DNA from: Branchiostoma floridae
Lineage: Eukaryota; Chordata; Leptocardii; Amphioxiformes; Branchiostomatidae
Assembly (NCBI RefSeq): GCF_000003815.2
Contig: NC_049980.1
Location: 13,998,638-14,062,637 of the forward strand
Length of the DNA: 64,000 nucleotides
Direction: 5' to 3'
Shown here: positions 24,501 through 39,500 of the stretch, one piece after another
Position numbering within the stretch: position 1 is the stretch's first letter
How the letters are laid out: each line of letters opens with the position of its first letter
The notes under the pieces: generated by a model
What the model was told of the DNA's origin: nothing
The model's database searches: none
What the model saw: only the letters and a program-made list of their open reading frames with translations
Program-made: the position numbers and the translations under genes

Positions 24501-27500
24501 ACTTTTTACATTAAATTGTATATAAAAAACCTTATTGCGAAGATACAGTTTGAAGAACTTAAATTTGGTACATAAACACCTACCATCCATCTAGCAAAAA
24601 GTTTAAGATTAAATGTATCCTTCTTTGAGTCATAGCCATGAAGTCAATGAGAGATGCTAACTTAGTTTTCTGAAGAACAGAGATCCCACTTCTGACACCA
24701 TGTTATGTGCATCAATCTACATCAGTACATAGTGAACCAATAAAAATAGTTATGACCATATATCTTCTAAAACTGTATCAGATTCTTCAAAATAGCATCA
24801 GACCAGCAGATTTGCATGTAGAACATGTATTAGTCATGTCCCGAAATAGCACTCTCTGCCGGAAAAGTAGATGGTCCTGACTGAAAGCTGTTAAGAAACC
24901 ATTTAAGTTTGATAAATGGTCTGATAAAGAGCCTTACACGTCTAAAGCAACGCAGTGATTGATGCAGATTAGCTGTAGGTTAGCTGCTAAATGTGGATCT
25001 GAATCAAGTCAAGCAAAGTCAAGGTTACATCAGAAATTCACAGGCAACTCAAAGTTTGCCTGCATACTGTAAATCTTGCAATATCTATGGTGGCAGTTTT
25101 TGCGGTGACCCTTTTCCACAAAATCATGACATCGCAAAATTTTACTCTAACTTGCGTACCATATCGGATGTATGTAGGTGCTATTTTAAGCCCTGATTCA
25201 TGAAAAAAGGGCGAATCTCTATCTGGTGTATCATCAAATCACTGACAGATGCTGTGTATTCATCATAGCTTCTCATCATTCTCTTCCAATAATTGTATTC
25301 CAAAGTCATTAGGAGACCTGTAATTTGAGTCATGTTGGCAGGAGAGAATCCTCCTGAGAAGATGTGTTCTTGGGGGGTACATGACTGCTGGGCTTAATTG
25401 TGTATCCTGGGGATGTCTGGTTTTGGGTATGGATCAATTTTTATGTTCCCTTAAGGCAAGGATTTTCACTGTCTTCTTGTTCCGGTACTTAGTCTTCAGA
25501 TGGAAAACACCCTCACACTCAGGGTTGACAATCGCAGCAAAGCCTAACGATATCACCCCTGACAACTCAGCCACAGAATTCAGTTATTAGGGGCGTGGCT
25601 TCTAACCGTCAGCCTGTCGGAGAGATGGCTTTTTGTTGTCGAAAGCTTGGAAAGGCGCCATATAAGGTGACTAATTGATATTCAAGAGCAAGATAAGAGT
25701 ACCGGCATAACGTTTCACAGTACTTTCAGCATCCAGACCTCTTTATTCAGATACCAAATTTAACAGTTGTTGGCTCTGTGGGTATAGGTAACCACGGCAT
25801 TAACGTATACCGACCTAGCATATGAAAAAAAAAACATAATCGTCACGCAAAGATAAACAGATCTTTGTACATGCCGCGCCGTACCATGCGTACGCTGTTT
25901 GTTCGAAACTTGCAATCCGGTCGCTGATTGGCCTGCGACAAATCAGGCAAGCTCATTAATATTCATAAGCAAGGCGCCTCTAATAACTGAATTCTGTGGC
26001 TGAGTTGTCAGGGGTGATATCGTTAGGCTTTGCCGCGATTGTCAACCCTGAGTGTGAGGGTGATGGAAAATAGCCATACACAAAAAAGCGTATGTTATAG
26101 ATAACCTTATATAATGGTACATGGTATTGTAGTGGCAGAGGAAATTTGCCCCCCCCCCCCCCCCATTCACTACGGATGCAAACTTAAATCTGCAAATTTT
26201 AATACTTTGGCAGCAGTTTTATTTCTTGCTATTTTCATGGAGACCTGTCAAATTCATATTATACCCGAAATATGTTTCCATTTCTCGACCACTGTACCAC
26301 AGGATTGATCCAACATACAAATTCAAAACACCCCCAAAACCTCTTCTTCCCTCTTTGTTGCAAAATGCAACAACTACAACCTTCTTTATCACTTTGATAT
26401 GGTGGTGATTATGATTACAAAGTATACTGGTAAGGATAATTAGATTGATCGCTTTGGTGCAAAGAATTTTACCCTAACCCCATTTTAAGTTAACCACAGA
26501 CAACTTGTAAGTACATTGTATAAGTAAAGCACCCACAGGGAATAATTTACTGCCCAATGTTGGCAGAAAAATGTTTCAGTGTTTGTATGAGTGCAGTGGT
26601 CAGAAATAAGTACCTGCTCCATCTGGGTGTAGATTATTCCAAGAAAATGACTACCCTTGCCTTAAAGGATAGGTTTTGACACAGTATGATGATGCATACA
26701 TGTATTCTTTCCTTTCATATCTCTGTGAAATGTTCAGTTCTTCTTGGCACACCTGCGTCATTGCTAGAATGGTGAAATCCTGGTTGCAATATATCATGGT
26801 CATACATGTACATGTGCCCTATGGTCGACTACAGAAAGATCATCATCACCAGGATAACCCTGATTTATGTTTGCTTACTAGATGTAATGTTTTCATCTGC
26901 ACAATGCAAACGATTTGTCACTGGCTCAGGTAGCTCTGTAGGCTCAGTATGAACACCCGTATTAGTGCCAGCATTCTATTACAGGCGTAATCCATCCATA
27001 TATCATGGAATTCAGACTAACACTATTCTTACATGTGCAGCATATAATAGAAGGGGTGGCATTGCTTAGTACCAGTGTTATCAGACACACTTAGTTATGA
27101 TATAGTGGGTTTTCTTTGAGCTAGCAGGACCATTTTTTCTAGAAGTGATTCTTATATTCAAAGAGCATAACTCAAGTACATACAATGTAACGTTATACAT
27201 GTACACCCAGTATTTCAAACGATGGATGCTGACTGTGATATAATGTATTCCACAGGCTGACGTCCTACTTTGACATCTGTTGCATAACATATCACTAAAC
27301 ATGTCAAGCCAGCAAGATATTCTCAGCCTAAGGAAGGGATAAATTTATGTACTTGCAGATATTGCCCCTCAAGCACACATTCTGAAACAATGCTGATAAC
27401 AAAAAAGACATAAACAAAAACCTCCAAGCTGCAAAGATGGTAAAAATGATAAGTATTTATGTCAAAACTGTGCTCAAAGCTTTAGAACAGAAATAGGAGG

Positions 27501-30500
27501 GTAGCTGTAGTGTAGCAATACTTTACTGTACTTCCAGTCATGGTAACACAAAGGTCATTTTGTACTTAAGGGTCATTCCCTGTGAAGGTAAATTTGTTCT
27601 AGCATAGTAATTTTGACGTCTAATATGCCACTTTCATACCCGGAATCACAAATCCTGATATATCCGGAGAAAGACACTGACAAAACGTTTGATAAATATT
27701 CCCTTCATATTTCAACTAGAAAGAAGTACAATGTAGGTATCTGGCTTTCAGCACAGCAAGTTGACCCGCACACAACCAGCTCAGCAGTTGTCTATGTTTT
27801 TCCTTCTCTCTTACCTAATGTTATTAGTATCACCTGCAAAGTAATCTATTCTGAAATCAGCAGTACCAACCCCTTTTTTATATAATAGTCATCTTGTCTT
27901 TTTTTCCACTCTGAAATGGATATTTGATCTCTGGTAGATGTCACCCATGGACTGTAATTGCTGTGACTATAGGCTGACATCATGACCTAGATTTCAGGTG
28001 TGGGTGTCAGTAGCCTAGGGGGCAGGCTCCCTTACGTACATGTAAGTTAGGCCACAGCACGTAAATTTTATGGATGACATCAGTGCGCGCATTAATTTTC
28101 GCCTGATTTCAGAAAAAAACAAAAACAAGAATGGTCAACATGACGATAAAGTACCAAAATGAGCAATATGTTGTAGCCTAATAATTGTACCTGTAGAAAT
28201 GACACTTGCGAGGTACCCAGGGCTGTAGTTGTAGAAATGAAACTTATTGGATAGTTGTAAAAGTGACACCAATATGGAAGCCATGAGTGTGGTTACCAAC
28301 TTTGCTGGTGATGCCAGTCTACCATACTAGTACATGTCTTAAACACAGGAATGAATGCCTTGTTGGCTCTGATACCATGTTTTGTCCCTTTAATTCTTTT
28401 TTACAACATTCATCACAACTTTATGGTGCCTATTTTTGAAAATGTAGCCATCTTGTTTTTTTTACCCATCTTGTTTTTTTTTCCGCCCTATCGTACTACT
28501 TCTGCAGTCTGCAGAGGATGTCATCCATAAAATTTACTTGCTGTAGCCTTACAGGAAATAAACCACACCTTGGACACTGTATCTGTAACCTAGTTCTGCT
28601 GTGTGTTCCCAGGCCTATAATAAATGTAAACCTTCGTCACATGAGTCTGGTGATTTTGTTCCAATGAACTTATTTCTTGAAGATCTTTCAAAGAGGATTG
28701 GTTCATACCTGACTTCAAGGCATTGGAAACAGTACTTAGACCCCCTTTCAATAGACGATCATTGCTTAAAAACTGTTCAGCTACAAAAAATATAGGAATT
28801 TTGTGTAACCCTAAAAAAGTATGATTTAAAATATGTGAAAGTATGATTTAAAAGACAACAAAACACACAAAACACTAGTCACTTAGTGCTGCTCAGTGAT
28901 TGCAACTTCTAAATATAAAAGGGTGTTTGCTATTGAACAAAGCCAGCATTGAAATTTAATAACTTTTACTTTGGATAAATTATGATAAATTAATGCAGGC
29001 AGCCCAATGTTGGATGATTTATCATGATGTAGGCTTATTTGGGTCTATCTGTGGCACATCTGTCCACGCATCATTGCCTGGCACATCTGATGTCAGCTTA
29101 ACCAAACCACAGTTTGATGTTTGGCGATGATGAGGCCTGTTCTGTTATATTGATTTCTGCAGTCGTAGTCATCACACTAAGAGGGGGCAAAGGTTACAGA
29201 CCTGATTACATATGTTATGATACATCATCTTCTCAAAATCAAGCATAGGTAGTAATGAAACCAGTCATGCCTATCTGAGAGGGAGAGAGATATAAGATCA
29301 TTGTATTATACACTTTCAAATTCCGTGGATATGCTGCGGTGCCGTGATAAATACATTTGTACATGCCATAAAAATTAATATGTACTATGAATCATCTTTT
29401 CAACATGTGAGCCTTGAATGCCCTTAGTACATTCAAGGGATTCAGAGAGTTAACCGCTACATGTACCAGTAGTTGAGTTAAGATCAGTAAGGTTGAGTCA
29501 CTGGGTTTGGGGTTTATCAATAAATATTATGGTAACTTAAATCCATAGGGAGTGTACATCTTAAGTATGTGTATATCTTAGTTCAATGTAAATCTGTAAG
29601 TAAATACACATAATAAATAAGTATTTGTGATGTGTGAAATCAATGAGAAACTTAACATGAGTATCAAGCCTCATTTTTAATCAAACTTCATTAATATTTT
29701 CCCATGATAACCACCAGACATTTGTACAAGACTTGTTTCACACAACCAAGACAGCTGAATTTACAACTCGGAAACTGTTACCCACAAACTGCTGCACCAA
29801 AGTAGTTAGCCATTTTAAATCCCAGACTGCTGTGTAAGACATGAATACAGACATATGACAAGGCCAAGATATTAACGTGTCACCATTGTACGATAGAGAC
29901 CTTTGCTTCATACAGCCCTGACCCCCGAGGTTGACCTTTTAACCCCCATATCTCAGCAAGCTGCAGGCTCATTCTACTAAGTCATGTCAGAATTATGATG
30001 GTGACACAGTTGTCCACAGGCAAAGTCTTTCTTTTCATGTCAAAAGAATAGCGTTTACAGACATGCAGAGTAAGAGCAATGAGGTGTACGTTATAGAGTT
30101 CAGGGTAAGAGTGACCTTTATTTCACTCCCATGACCCCCAGAACTTGTGATGGTGGGACGCCCTTCCTACATTGAACCCTTGGCCAGATCTATTGGTCTA
30201 TTAGATGTTGGAGAGTTAAAGATGTATTAAAACTGTACAAAAGGCTAGGTCAGGGGTGAGGATGGTTTTATCTGAAGTCACGGGTGAGATATGCTTTACA
30301 GCAACGTTTACCACAATTGTCGCATAAAGCCATCACTATTGCAATCCAGAAGACAGACTGGGGAAGAGCAGTACAGCATATAATAGCAAAGTTACTCTGT
30401 ATATAGGGTGTACTCAAGGCTACAAAGAAGTAATAATTACTAAAATAAAAGATGCAATAATACCAACCTGTCTGAAAGAACAATTGCGTAAAAATGAATC

Positions 30501-33500
30501 TTTCACTAATAGTCTCACTTGACAATCGACATTGTGATGGCAGAAATTAAACAAAAGTAGCATACATGTACATGTATTTATTATGATAAACAAAAGTCAG
30601 TTAAAGTTAACTTAAATAAACTATAGTATGATAATTGTGCAGTGAACATTTTCATGTAGGACCTGCCTTTATTTCTCTCTTTTGTTGTTGTTTCAGGCTG
30701 ATATTCTGGACATCAATGAGATTTTCAGGGACCTGGGTACCATGGTACATGAACAAGGAGAGATGATCGGTAAGTACATGGAGCAAACATGAAAAACTGG
30801 TTAATGTACTTTGTGTGCTTACACTCCTTTCTACTTGAAGCGCACAATATTTGAAAGCTTGCTTAACAAAGTAACATCCATTGGCATAATACCGGTCGGT
30901 TTACTGCAATTTCTCAAGCAATGCTAATTTGGCAAATGATCAACAGCATGAACCATATACCAATTATGAAAATAAAGGGTCACACATATACAACTTTGGT
31001 CACTTAGAGTTTACCATCTAGTGGAAGTATGAAGCCATTGTCTTAGATGTACAATAGGTCCAGCTGATCTATTTCTATAGTCAATACATCGTTGAGTTAT
31101 TTAGGATCCCCAGTTCACAAAATGTTTAATAAATGTTGGAGGGGGAAATGGTCAAACTCACAGTGGGGTTACAATATCTAAACACATTCAATTTGTTACT
31201 CACAGTGGGGTTACAGTTTCTAAACACATTGTTACCTCTCACGGTTTTCCTTCCCTCTCTCACACTCTCTGTCCTCCATTATATCTGTACTGCTTGATAC
31301 TGTTTACATCTCATGACGAGGTTGAATCTTGCCATCAGAATTTCCAATGTACGATCTACGGTAACCTTTCAGCAACTTGTGTGAAAACTCATCAGTCCTT
31401 GTACTAAGTTGTATAGATTCCAGTCCATCTCAGCACGGAAGCAAAAGACATGCTTTATGACTGCAGTGACCACCATCACACATGTACATTGCAAATTGTC
31501 TGCCTATCTTATATATTACAATCATGGCTATCTCCCCCGTTACCATACCTACATACATCTTCCCTGTTATTGCAGGATTTGAAGATTGTAACTGAAAGCC
31601 GAGGAGAAATAGTGTTGTCAATCCAATGACATGGTAGCGGACCATAATAAACTACCTACATCAGGGGTCAAACTGAAGTTTGCAGCACGTTAATCTTATG
31701 CTTTTAGGTTTAAAGTATTACTGTAAATTCTGAAACATCAATTGTTATTATGGTGGTTTTATTTCTGTGGTTTTTACCTCAATGATCTCATAGGGTGAAA
31801 TCAGGACACTGCAAGGATATGTTTTGTATTGCTGCAATACAGCATTGTTCTAAACTGGAACTTTAAACTCCCTAAAAAGCTTCTTTCCCATTTTTAGTCA
31901 AACTCTGGTCTCCTAGACTAGACTTGTTTGCATTATGTACATAAAAAAAATCAGTAATTTAGATAATTTTGTAAGTTGCAAGAAGGATGACTTTTCTTTG
32001 AACAGATGCTGAAAAGATTTATATTTTCAAATTTTCTTTGAACAGATCTTTGACCTTTTCAAAAGGAATGTATGTACTTGAAGTCAGCCAAACTTTCTCC
32101 AAGCTATGTACAGAAAGTACATCTCCTTGATGGTCTTCTAATGCACTCAGCAATGTCTGGCAAGACAGTGCAACAGTGCATTAGTGCAGCCCCTCTGACA
32201 TCCTGTCCTGCTGCTTATAGGAATGTTGGCACCTCAAAAGTTGATTAATGTGAGGAGGTTTCACCTGTGATGGAAAATCTGACCCCACAAGGTTCAGCGG
32301 TGTCCTACTTTCTCATGTATGAGTGTGCACCATGCAGGACTGGTGTTCCCCCCAGGCAGGTTTGCCCAGTGTCATAGCTACTGTTATTAAGGCCTCAACC
32401 AATTCAGGCAGCCCCGATAATGGATCCGGAACCCTGTCCGGCAGTCACACCTTTGGCCTCACCTACATTTTACCAGCAGGCTCATTCCACTTGCCTGGCT
32501 GGAGACATATTGTTCCCAAAGGTAGTCCCTTCAGCTACCGGCCCCATTTAGGCTGCATGTCTGATAGCCAAAGTACATGTACACCATGCTAATAGCTTTA
32601 CATACTGACAACAGTCTTGATATACTATTATATGTAAATTGAACGTGAGCCTTGCACCTACTTCTGCACATCTAAGTAAAGTTAATGGGCAGGTGTTTGT
32701 GGAAACCTTGCGTGAATATGAGAAACTGGTAAAGCCTAAAGGATATATATAAGCTCCATGCTTTGACTAAGTGGATGTACTTAGACCTTCTCCCTAAGGA
32801 GGTAGTAATCTGGCACTAAATTTTTATTTTCAGCAGAGAACATGCTAAGGAGAATACCCAAAGACATTGGTTGGAAACTGCATGAGATACGGTATTCAGC
32901 AAGAGAATAATTATACTGATATACACTTAATAACACCTGTTACAAGATTCTTGTGTGTCTCAGAATACAATTAAAGTACACACATAGTGTGAATGACAAA
33001 GACTTGAAAGTGTGGATCAAGTGCATGTGTAGAGAACATGTTCCCTTTCACTGTCCTTGGTGCTGATTTACTTGTGCTGCTGTGGCTGCTTGTGAGGCAA
33101 TGGATGGCGCCTCTCTGAGTAACACAATATGTCAAACTTACATACAAATACAATGTAAACATACTGCAAATTGGAAAAGGGCCAGAAAAGGAGGAAAAAG
33201 ATTGGAAAAGCCCAGCCTTATGTCTATACATTTATCATATTTTATTCTCTTCTGGTTCTACATCTCGCTGTTTTACATCTCAGTCTGTATATGTTGTTGC
33301 TATTGCACAATAGTTTCTCTTCACCCTTATTAACAGTATCCAGAGACCCTAGTTTGCATTCTTAGTCATTTTCTGGTATTGACTTTTTTCCCTGAAAAAT
33401 GGGCAGAGCTCCACTTCAGGGAGGGATGCAATCCCCCTGTCCCCTGTTCATACCAAACACTTGGATGGAGTCATTTATCACCAGGCTAATGTAGTTCCAC

Positions 33501-36500
33501 CATGACTTCTCTCAAGGTCATAGAAGCCTGAATGAACAGTCCGCCCTATTTGCAGTGATATATAGGAGGTACTTGACACTTAGGAAATTGGATAATTTGG
33601 GCACCTGTCCCACTGCATTAAGTACAACATAGGTCATAAGGCTTGTAATTGTTGTTGCAGGAATTTGGTTCCCCCCACTGTTGTGGTCAGGTCACGGGCA
33701 GAAATGTTTGTCGAGTTAAGTGAAACTTTCTGAGCCCTTGTCCGTAAAGGCTATTTTCTCAGCTTACTGCACAGGATGGAAAGGAATCGTATGGCAAACC
33801 TTTAAATAAGTCTGTATATTAGCGGTTCAATAATTACTACCCTTGTCAAAAAGGTTATCTATTTAGTGTAATTTGTTTGGTTGTTCCTATGTGTGTGTGT
33901 GTGTGTGTGTTTCTAAACAGCGTAACTGCAAATGTTAATAAGGATTGATGTGTATGATATTTAGTAAGTGGGTACGGGTCGAGAATACAAAAGTCAAGTT
34001 TGCTAAGCTGCCTAGCGACTTGCTATTGTATTGTAGCAGAAATTTAGGTTTTGATATGTTTTTAAAAACATACCTGGCCTGTGAAAGTGCCTTAGTAGTC
34101 AGCTTGGAGACACTCTCATACATATATAGATCAAAGGTCAATGACCTATTTAGCAGTAAAACGCAGCTGAGACCGTGTTTCCTCCTCAACCAGAGACCTA
34201 CATAAGGTGCCTCTGCTGACCTCACCGCCACCCCGTGCCATAAAACATGGGACCAAAGTAGGACGCTTCATTTTCTACTTGAAATGTGTTCTAATTAACA
34301 AAGGCAGAAACATTGCTAATTCTCCACACTCAGTGAGACAAATCAGCCTGCATACATCAAGTGGTTAGCCTTGCCTCTGCTTAAACCAGGGATAATTTGA
34401 TTATTTGACCTGGCCAATCACCTCTCACTCTGCTCAATCCCATCCCATCATGCCTCGCCCTACCAAATCTCCCCACCAACCTTAAAATCAATCCTAGCTG
34501 CAACCTCATATCCTGTAAACTAATTTCATCCTATCCTCTCGGTCAGCTGACATGTCTATCAGCCAGGTCCACCCCCTGCAGCTGCCCACCCAGGTAATAG
34601 CCAGCTCACATCAGCCCATTCCCTCCATCTAATGCAAGTGCTTGTTTTACATGAGGCCTTCAGAGAAAATTATAGTGTAGGATGGAAATGGTAAGGCTGC
34701 CCCGAAGGTAAAGAAATGGCTAGAGGCACTTTTTTTAATGCTAACACACCGAGAGTTTACGAACATTAAATTTGTTGGACTGGTGTAAAAGTTGAATGCC
34801 TGATGAAAACGTACAGCAGCAACAAAATCTCAAAATTCAAAACTGCTATAGAATTATTCTAAGAATGAATATTGTTGAGATAACGTTGAAGAGATTCATT
34901 AGTCATGTATGTACACAGTTGATAGAATTTTTCATCAAGGAGTGACTACTTTTTAAAGGTAAACACACGTTCCTCCAAATTTTTGATTGCTATCTGTTCA
35001 TCGAGATAACTTTATGGAACTGTATATTGATAGCAGGTCATGTATTGTAGCCATGCTGGTAGACAACATTACTTTCCTGCTCTGGAAGAAAGTTTGCTAG
35101 CAATGGTCATAAATAATTAAAGTCACACAGAAGGAAGGAAGGTGTCTGTGAGATTGCTTTTGGGAGATGGGAAGTTTGGCCTAACCACTTTTGACTGTTG
35201 GTGTTAGTGGATTATTTTTTAGTCCCAATAAAGTATACAACATTTAATTTGTGAAACAAATGTGAATGCCTATGTTATATTCCTTTCTCCATCTTCTTTC
35301 CAACCTAGCCATTGTAAGTCAATTGACATTAGAATGTTATTCTGCAAAGGTTGACCTGTACCATGTTGAAAATTGCCCCTACTGTGTCATCTATCTGTGT
35401 TAGTCATGATAAAAACTTTTTCTTCACTCCATCGGTAAGCTAAGTTAACCTTCTGAGATGTCTTCTTCACCTTTCCCCAACTCAGTTCATCCCACCACAA
35501 TGTAATCACTCCTGTAGGCACAAATTTGTCCTGCTTTTGGAAGTAATCTTTGTGCTAGTGTAATCTTCCCCAGGTTATCAGTGAATCCTTTGATCAAATC
35601 ATGTATGTGCCTTCTTCTATCCTGGGTCACTCAACAATCAGTCTATACTAATGTGATTTTTATCCCTCTGCCTCAGTATTAGGGACAGGATTATGGGAGT
35701 ATAGGCCACCGATCTACGTATTCTGCATTTCCTGCTTAGCCTGGCAAATCTGCCTTCAAGCCCGGGCCATCTTGATGTGTATTGACATTAACCTAATCAG
35801 CCATTAATGCTTCTTTCACGCTTTTCAAAATCTCATCTGGCAAAGGGAGTTCATGCACCTTATTCTGTCGCACTCCATTCTTTCTAACTGCTCCCTGAAT
35901 GTTCAGTTACATCGTACGCATTGACACTTGACAGTAAAGTTTTTTTACCTCAATTCTTATTTTTGCCAATTGAGAACAGAGCAGCTTCACAGTCCTAATC
36001 ACTCTTAAGGTTCTTATAAACTAAGGAAGTTACATAATGTATGTAAAGGTTTCTTGAGCTGGAGCTAATTCTTCTCCAGAATCCTTTCAAGGCATGATCA
36101 TAAGCACAGAGGACCTGACCCTAAAGCTGAATGTAACATCCATGCATTTAAGACGACCTTGTTTCCGCTGTTGTGGGGCTTTCTAGGCTAGCTTTGCCTG
36201 AAGACATATGACCAGTTTGACCTACTTAACCAAAGTATATAGGACTAGCCCTGTGTTAATGGATGCCTTGAGTGATCATTTCTAATCAGATGTATCTACT
36301 GTTTTGCATTCCTTCTTTTTAGTTTTAGGGCACCCCATTTATCTGCTTATCAAGTCTCAGATATTTCATCTGAAATCTATCGTAAAGTTGTAAGTAGAAA
36401 TCACATGTGGCTCTATGATTGACATGAAGGGTATACAGTTCCAATGGTGATATATATCAATTTTTACAAAATGTAATAGGATCAAAATCAATCTATTTCC

Positions 36501-39500
36501 TAGGAAGATAATTGTGTATGTTCAATATTTGAATATCAATTTATTTTGCAGAAGAATCATTTACTTGTATAGAAATCTTGATGACTCCTAATTCTATATT
36601 ACTGGTGACATGGTGCTGGAACATAAACATAATGCTCAAAAGTTTGCATTCTCTGAATTTGATTGAATATTTAACTGTATTCAAATCCACCCCTTCACGG
36701 AAATAAGAATAGAATTAGGATCTTGCTCTTTACTACTTTTTTTGTATGTATATATTCCGATAGAAGTCTTATACACGTAGGCTTTCTTACATCAGTAGCA
36801 ATGAGGAGGCACTGTAGCTGATCTGCAAACTGCCCTACATTGCACCAGTATTTGACTGATGACTTTTTCTTGAAGGGTTTCCTATTGCACTGTGATAACC
36901 AATCTTTTGGTCAGAGGGATTTCTAAATGAAGCCTCTATAGGCATCTACAGGATGGAGGGGTGATTGAACTGACCCATGACGAGAAGTTGCCAAGTCTGA
37001 TAAATGACCTCCATTTTCTACCTTTAATCATTACCCAACCTGGCCAAGGCTTAGACTGGAGTATCCATGTCACAAAATCAATTGATTTTTCCTTCTGGAC
37101 CCTTAGATTAAAGCTATGTTGATCAAATTTTTGTTTCCTAAATCTTGTAATTCAAAGATATTGACTACAGTGGCCTTGAGTCTTCCCCCAGGACAGGCAT
37201 ATTGTATTCCTCTGGATGGATTTGAAAATAGAACTGAATTGAAAGCTCCAGAAGTGAAAAGTGATTAAAGGAGGCAATTTCTAAGGAGAGGTTCTGCCTA
37301 GGGCTTTCCTTTTGAAAAGGGAAAACCCAGGCTGGGACAGATAGTTTCCATTTGATTCCATTACAATTATTTCAGCTTACTACATTTGTGCTAAATGTTG
37401 ATAACAATTCTGCATTACTCCTTCTTCAAATTTATGAATGCAATTATATTTATCTCCTTTGAAATACAGTAACTTTGATATGTATTAAGTACCGGTAGTG
37501 TGTGAATTATGGTTTGTTACTGAGATGTACACAGTAGAACTAGAACCCACAAGTGTATGTGAGGGCAATATATGTTATCTGTAGGAAATGTGAACTAGAC
37601 ACAGTACAACTGTACTACAGAGTACAAAGATGAGACGGTAACAGAAAAAAACAAGTCTTTATCCATCGTCCATTTGGAACAGCAGCCCCAAACCCTGCAA
37701 ACTATGATTCGCTATCAAATTGAAAAAAAATGGATGATTTGGTACACTGACATGGCCTCACATATCGCCCATTAATCTACCTTTGGTGAAGTGATTCCCT
37801 CCCAGGAGGATGCTGGGATAGCCTGGACACCTGTATCAACTGGACCTTACAGAATGTTGAAGATACCTGTAAACACAACCAGTAAATACTCACTTGATTA
37901 CATGCAAATGTCTCGCAGACACCTTCTTCAAAACTTCTAACTGGAGTTGTTTTGGGAAGTTTTAGAGTGTTTGTATCATGGGTGGCCATCGGCATACCAC
38001 TTGTGCCATGATGATGTGCAAATAGTATACTCCATAAAAAAAATTTGTGACACATGTGCTAGGTTAGATAAAGCTGAATATCATCAGACATAGATTAATA
38101 TGTAACATTTGACATCCTTTGCCTAATGAGTCAGAAAATGGAGGGATATTTGCAACATAAGTGATTTGGAAAGATGTGATAATGAATAAGTTATACATTA
38201 AGATAAGAAGAGACGTGTTTGTATTTTATTTACATTGTAATAAGTTACAAAAACTTCGCAAAGGTATAAGATCATGGAACCCTATGAGTATCTATTTTGA
38301 GTATCTATGGATTTGAATGATTACTAAGAGCATACCTGTAATGTGACTGTGAGTCCTAACTACAGATGACAGTTTCTTTCACCAGGAGAGGAAGAGCCTT
38401 AAGCTTAAGTAAACAGGCCCCACAGCAAGATGTGTGAGGTTGAGCGATAGAAGGCTTAGGAAGTCCAATGCCATGTATGCTGAAACTCTGCCTTTATGAG
38501 TATTCTCAGCACAGTCATACATCATCCACAGTGCTTGTAGCCAGATACCTTTTAGTGTACTGCTCCTCTGACCTCTGATCTTCCTTAGACAGCTCATATG
38601 TTGATAATATCGCTTCAGTCGATCCCGCTAAGATGGAATTCTGAGATTGCTTGGGTTCTGCTGCTACCTGATCTTGTCAGTATCTCTAAAAACCTATGGA
38701 TGTATAGTAGAGTGTATATGCATTATAGAGACTTAGAGAGGTTTTTGACCAAAGGAACAAAGATGTTATGACATTTCCTGCTGGGTTCTTTGAAACATGA
38801 TATCAGTGTAAGGGTGATGTTATTCCCTGATTCTCTTGAGATGGAAACACTGGGAAACAGGGCATTTCAATACATTACAACTGCATAGAAGTTGTTATGT
38901 CAAGATGGTCTATCACACTACTCTGGCTCTTACTCAAATACTCCTTCTCAAATAGCGTGGCTTTTTATACACTTAACCTCTCACAAAGCAGGCAGTTACC
39001 TGCTGTGGTTAGCAACACTCAGGCCTTGTTAACTTCTGTTGTCTCATGAGAATTTGATTACTATTCTATGATTATGTTATAGTGAATATACTGGCTTTAC
39101 TTGTCTGACATATGCACCTCAGGGTTATCAAGGAAATGGAACCACTGCAAAGAGTGCAAGGCTGCAAATTCATGCAGGTGAAACCTGGTCATCCTGTCAA
39201 TACATTTGTCACAGTTTGAAACCCACAGAAATCTGTATAATTGTATGTTTGACATCTTGCCTATATGTTGTGGGCATTTCAGCATTTCTACATCAGTTGC
39301 ATTCCAGGAAACTGTGCCCCTGTACTTTTGTTGAATGTGCTATTCAGGTATTTCTCTCTTCACTATCTCTGCCGTGCAGCCCACCGAAGCTGCCACAGTA
39401 AGCCTTCGTCATTTGTACAGTAAATTGCTCCAAGTGTTAAACAATATCAAAGTGTAAAGAAATGAAACAAGGTATGGCAGAAGCAATGCCGTTTCAGTGA

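Larger units (their letters stand above)
23665..30696. other. syntaxin intron 6 (7.0 kb)
   Basis: Holds a MITE relic (25066-25150), the 555-bp MITE 25508-26062 and a C15 run near 26149. No exon recognised in the rest, including the 64-codon frame at 28601-28795. Confidence 0.6.

Noticed and set aside
28601-28795. 64-codon frame starting [15 protein letters not shown] as a nested exon
   Set aside because: Looks more peptide-like than its neighbours, but has no recognisable domain and no convincing splice context.
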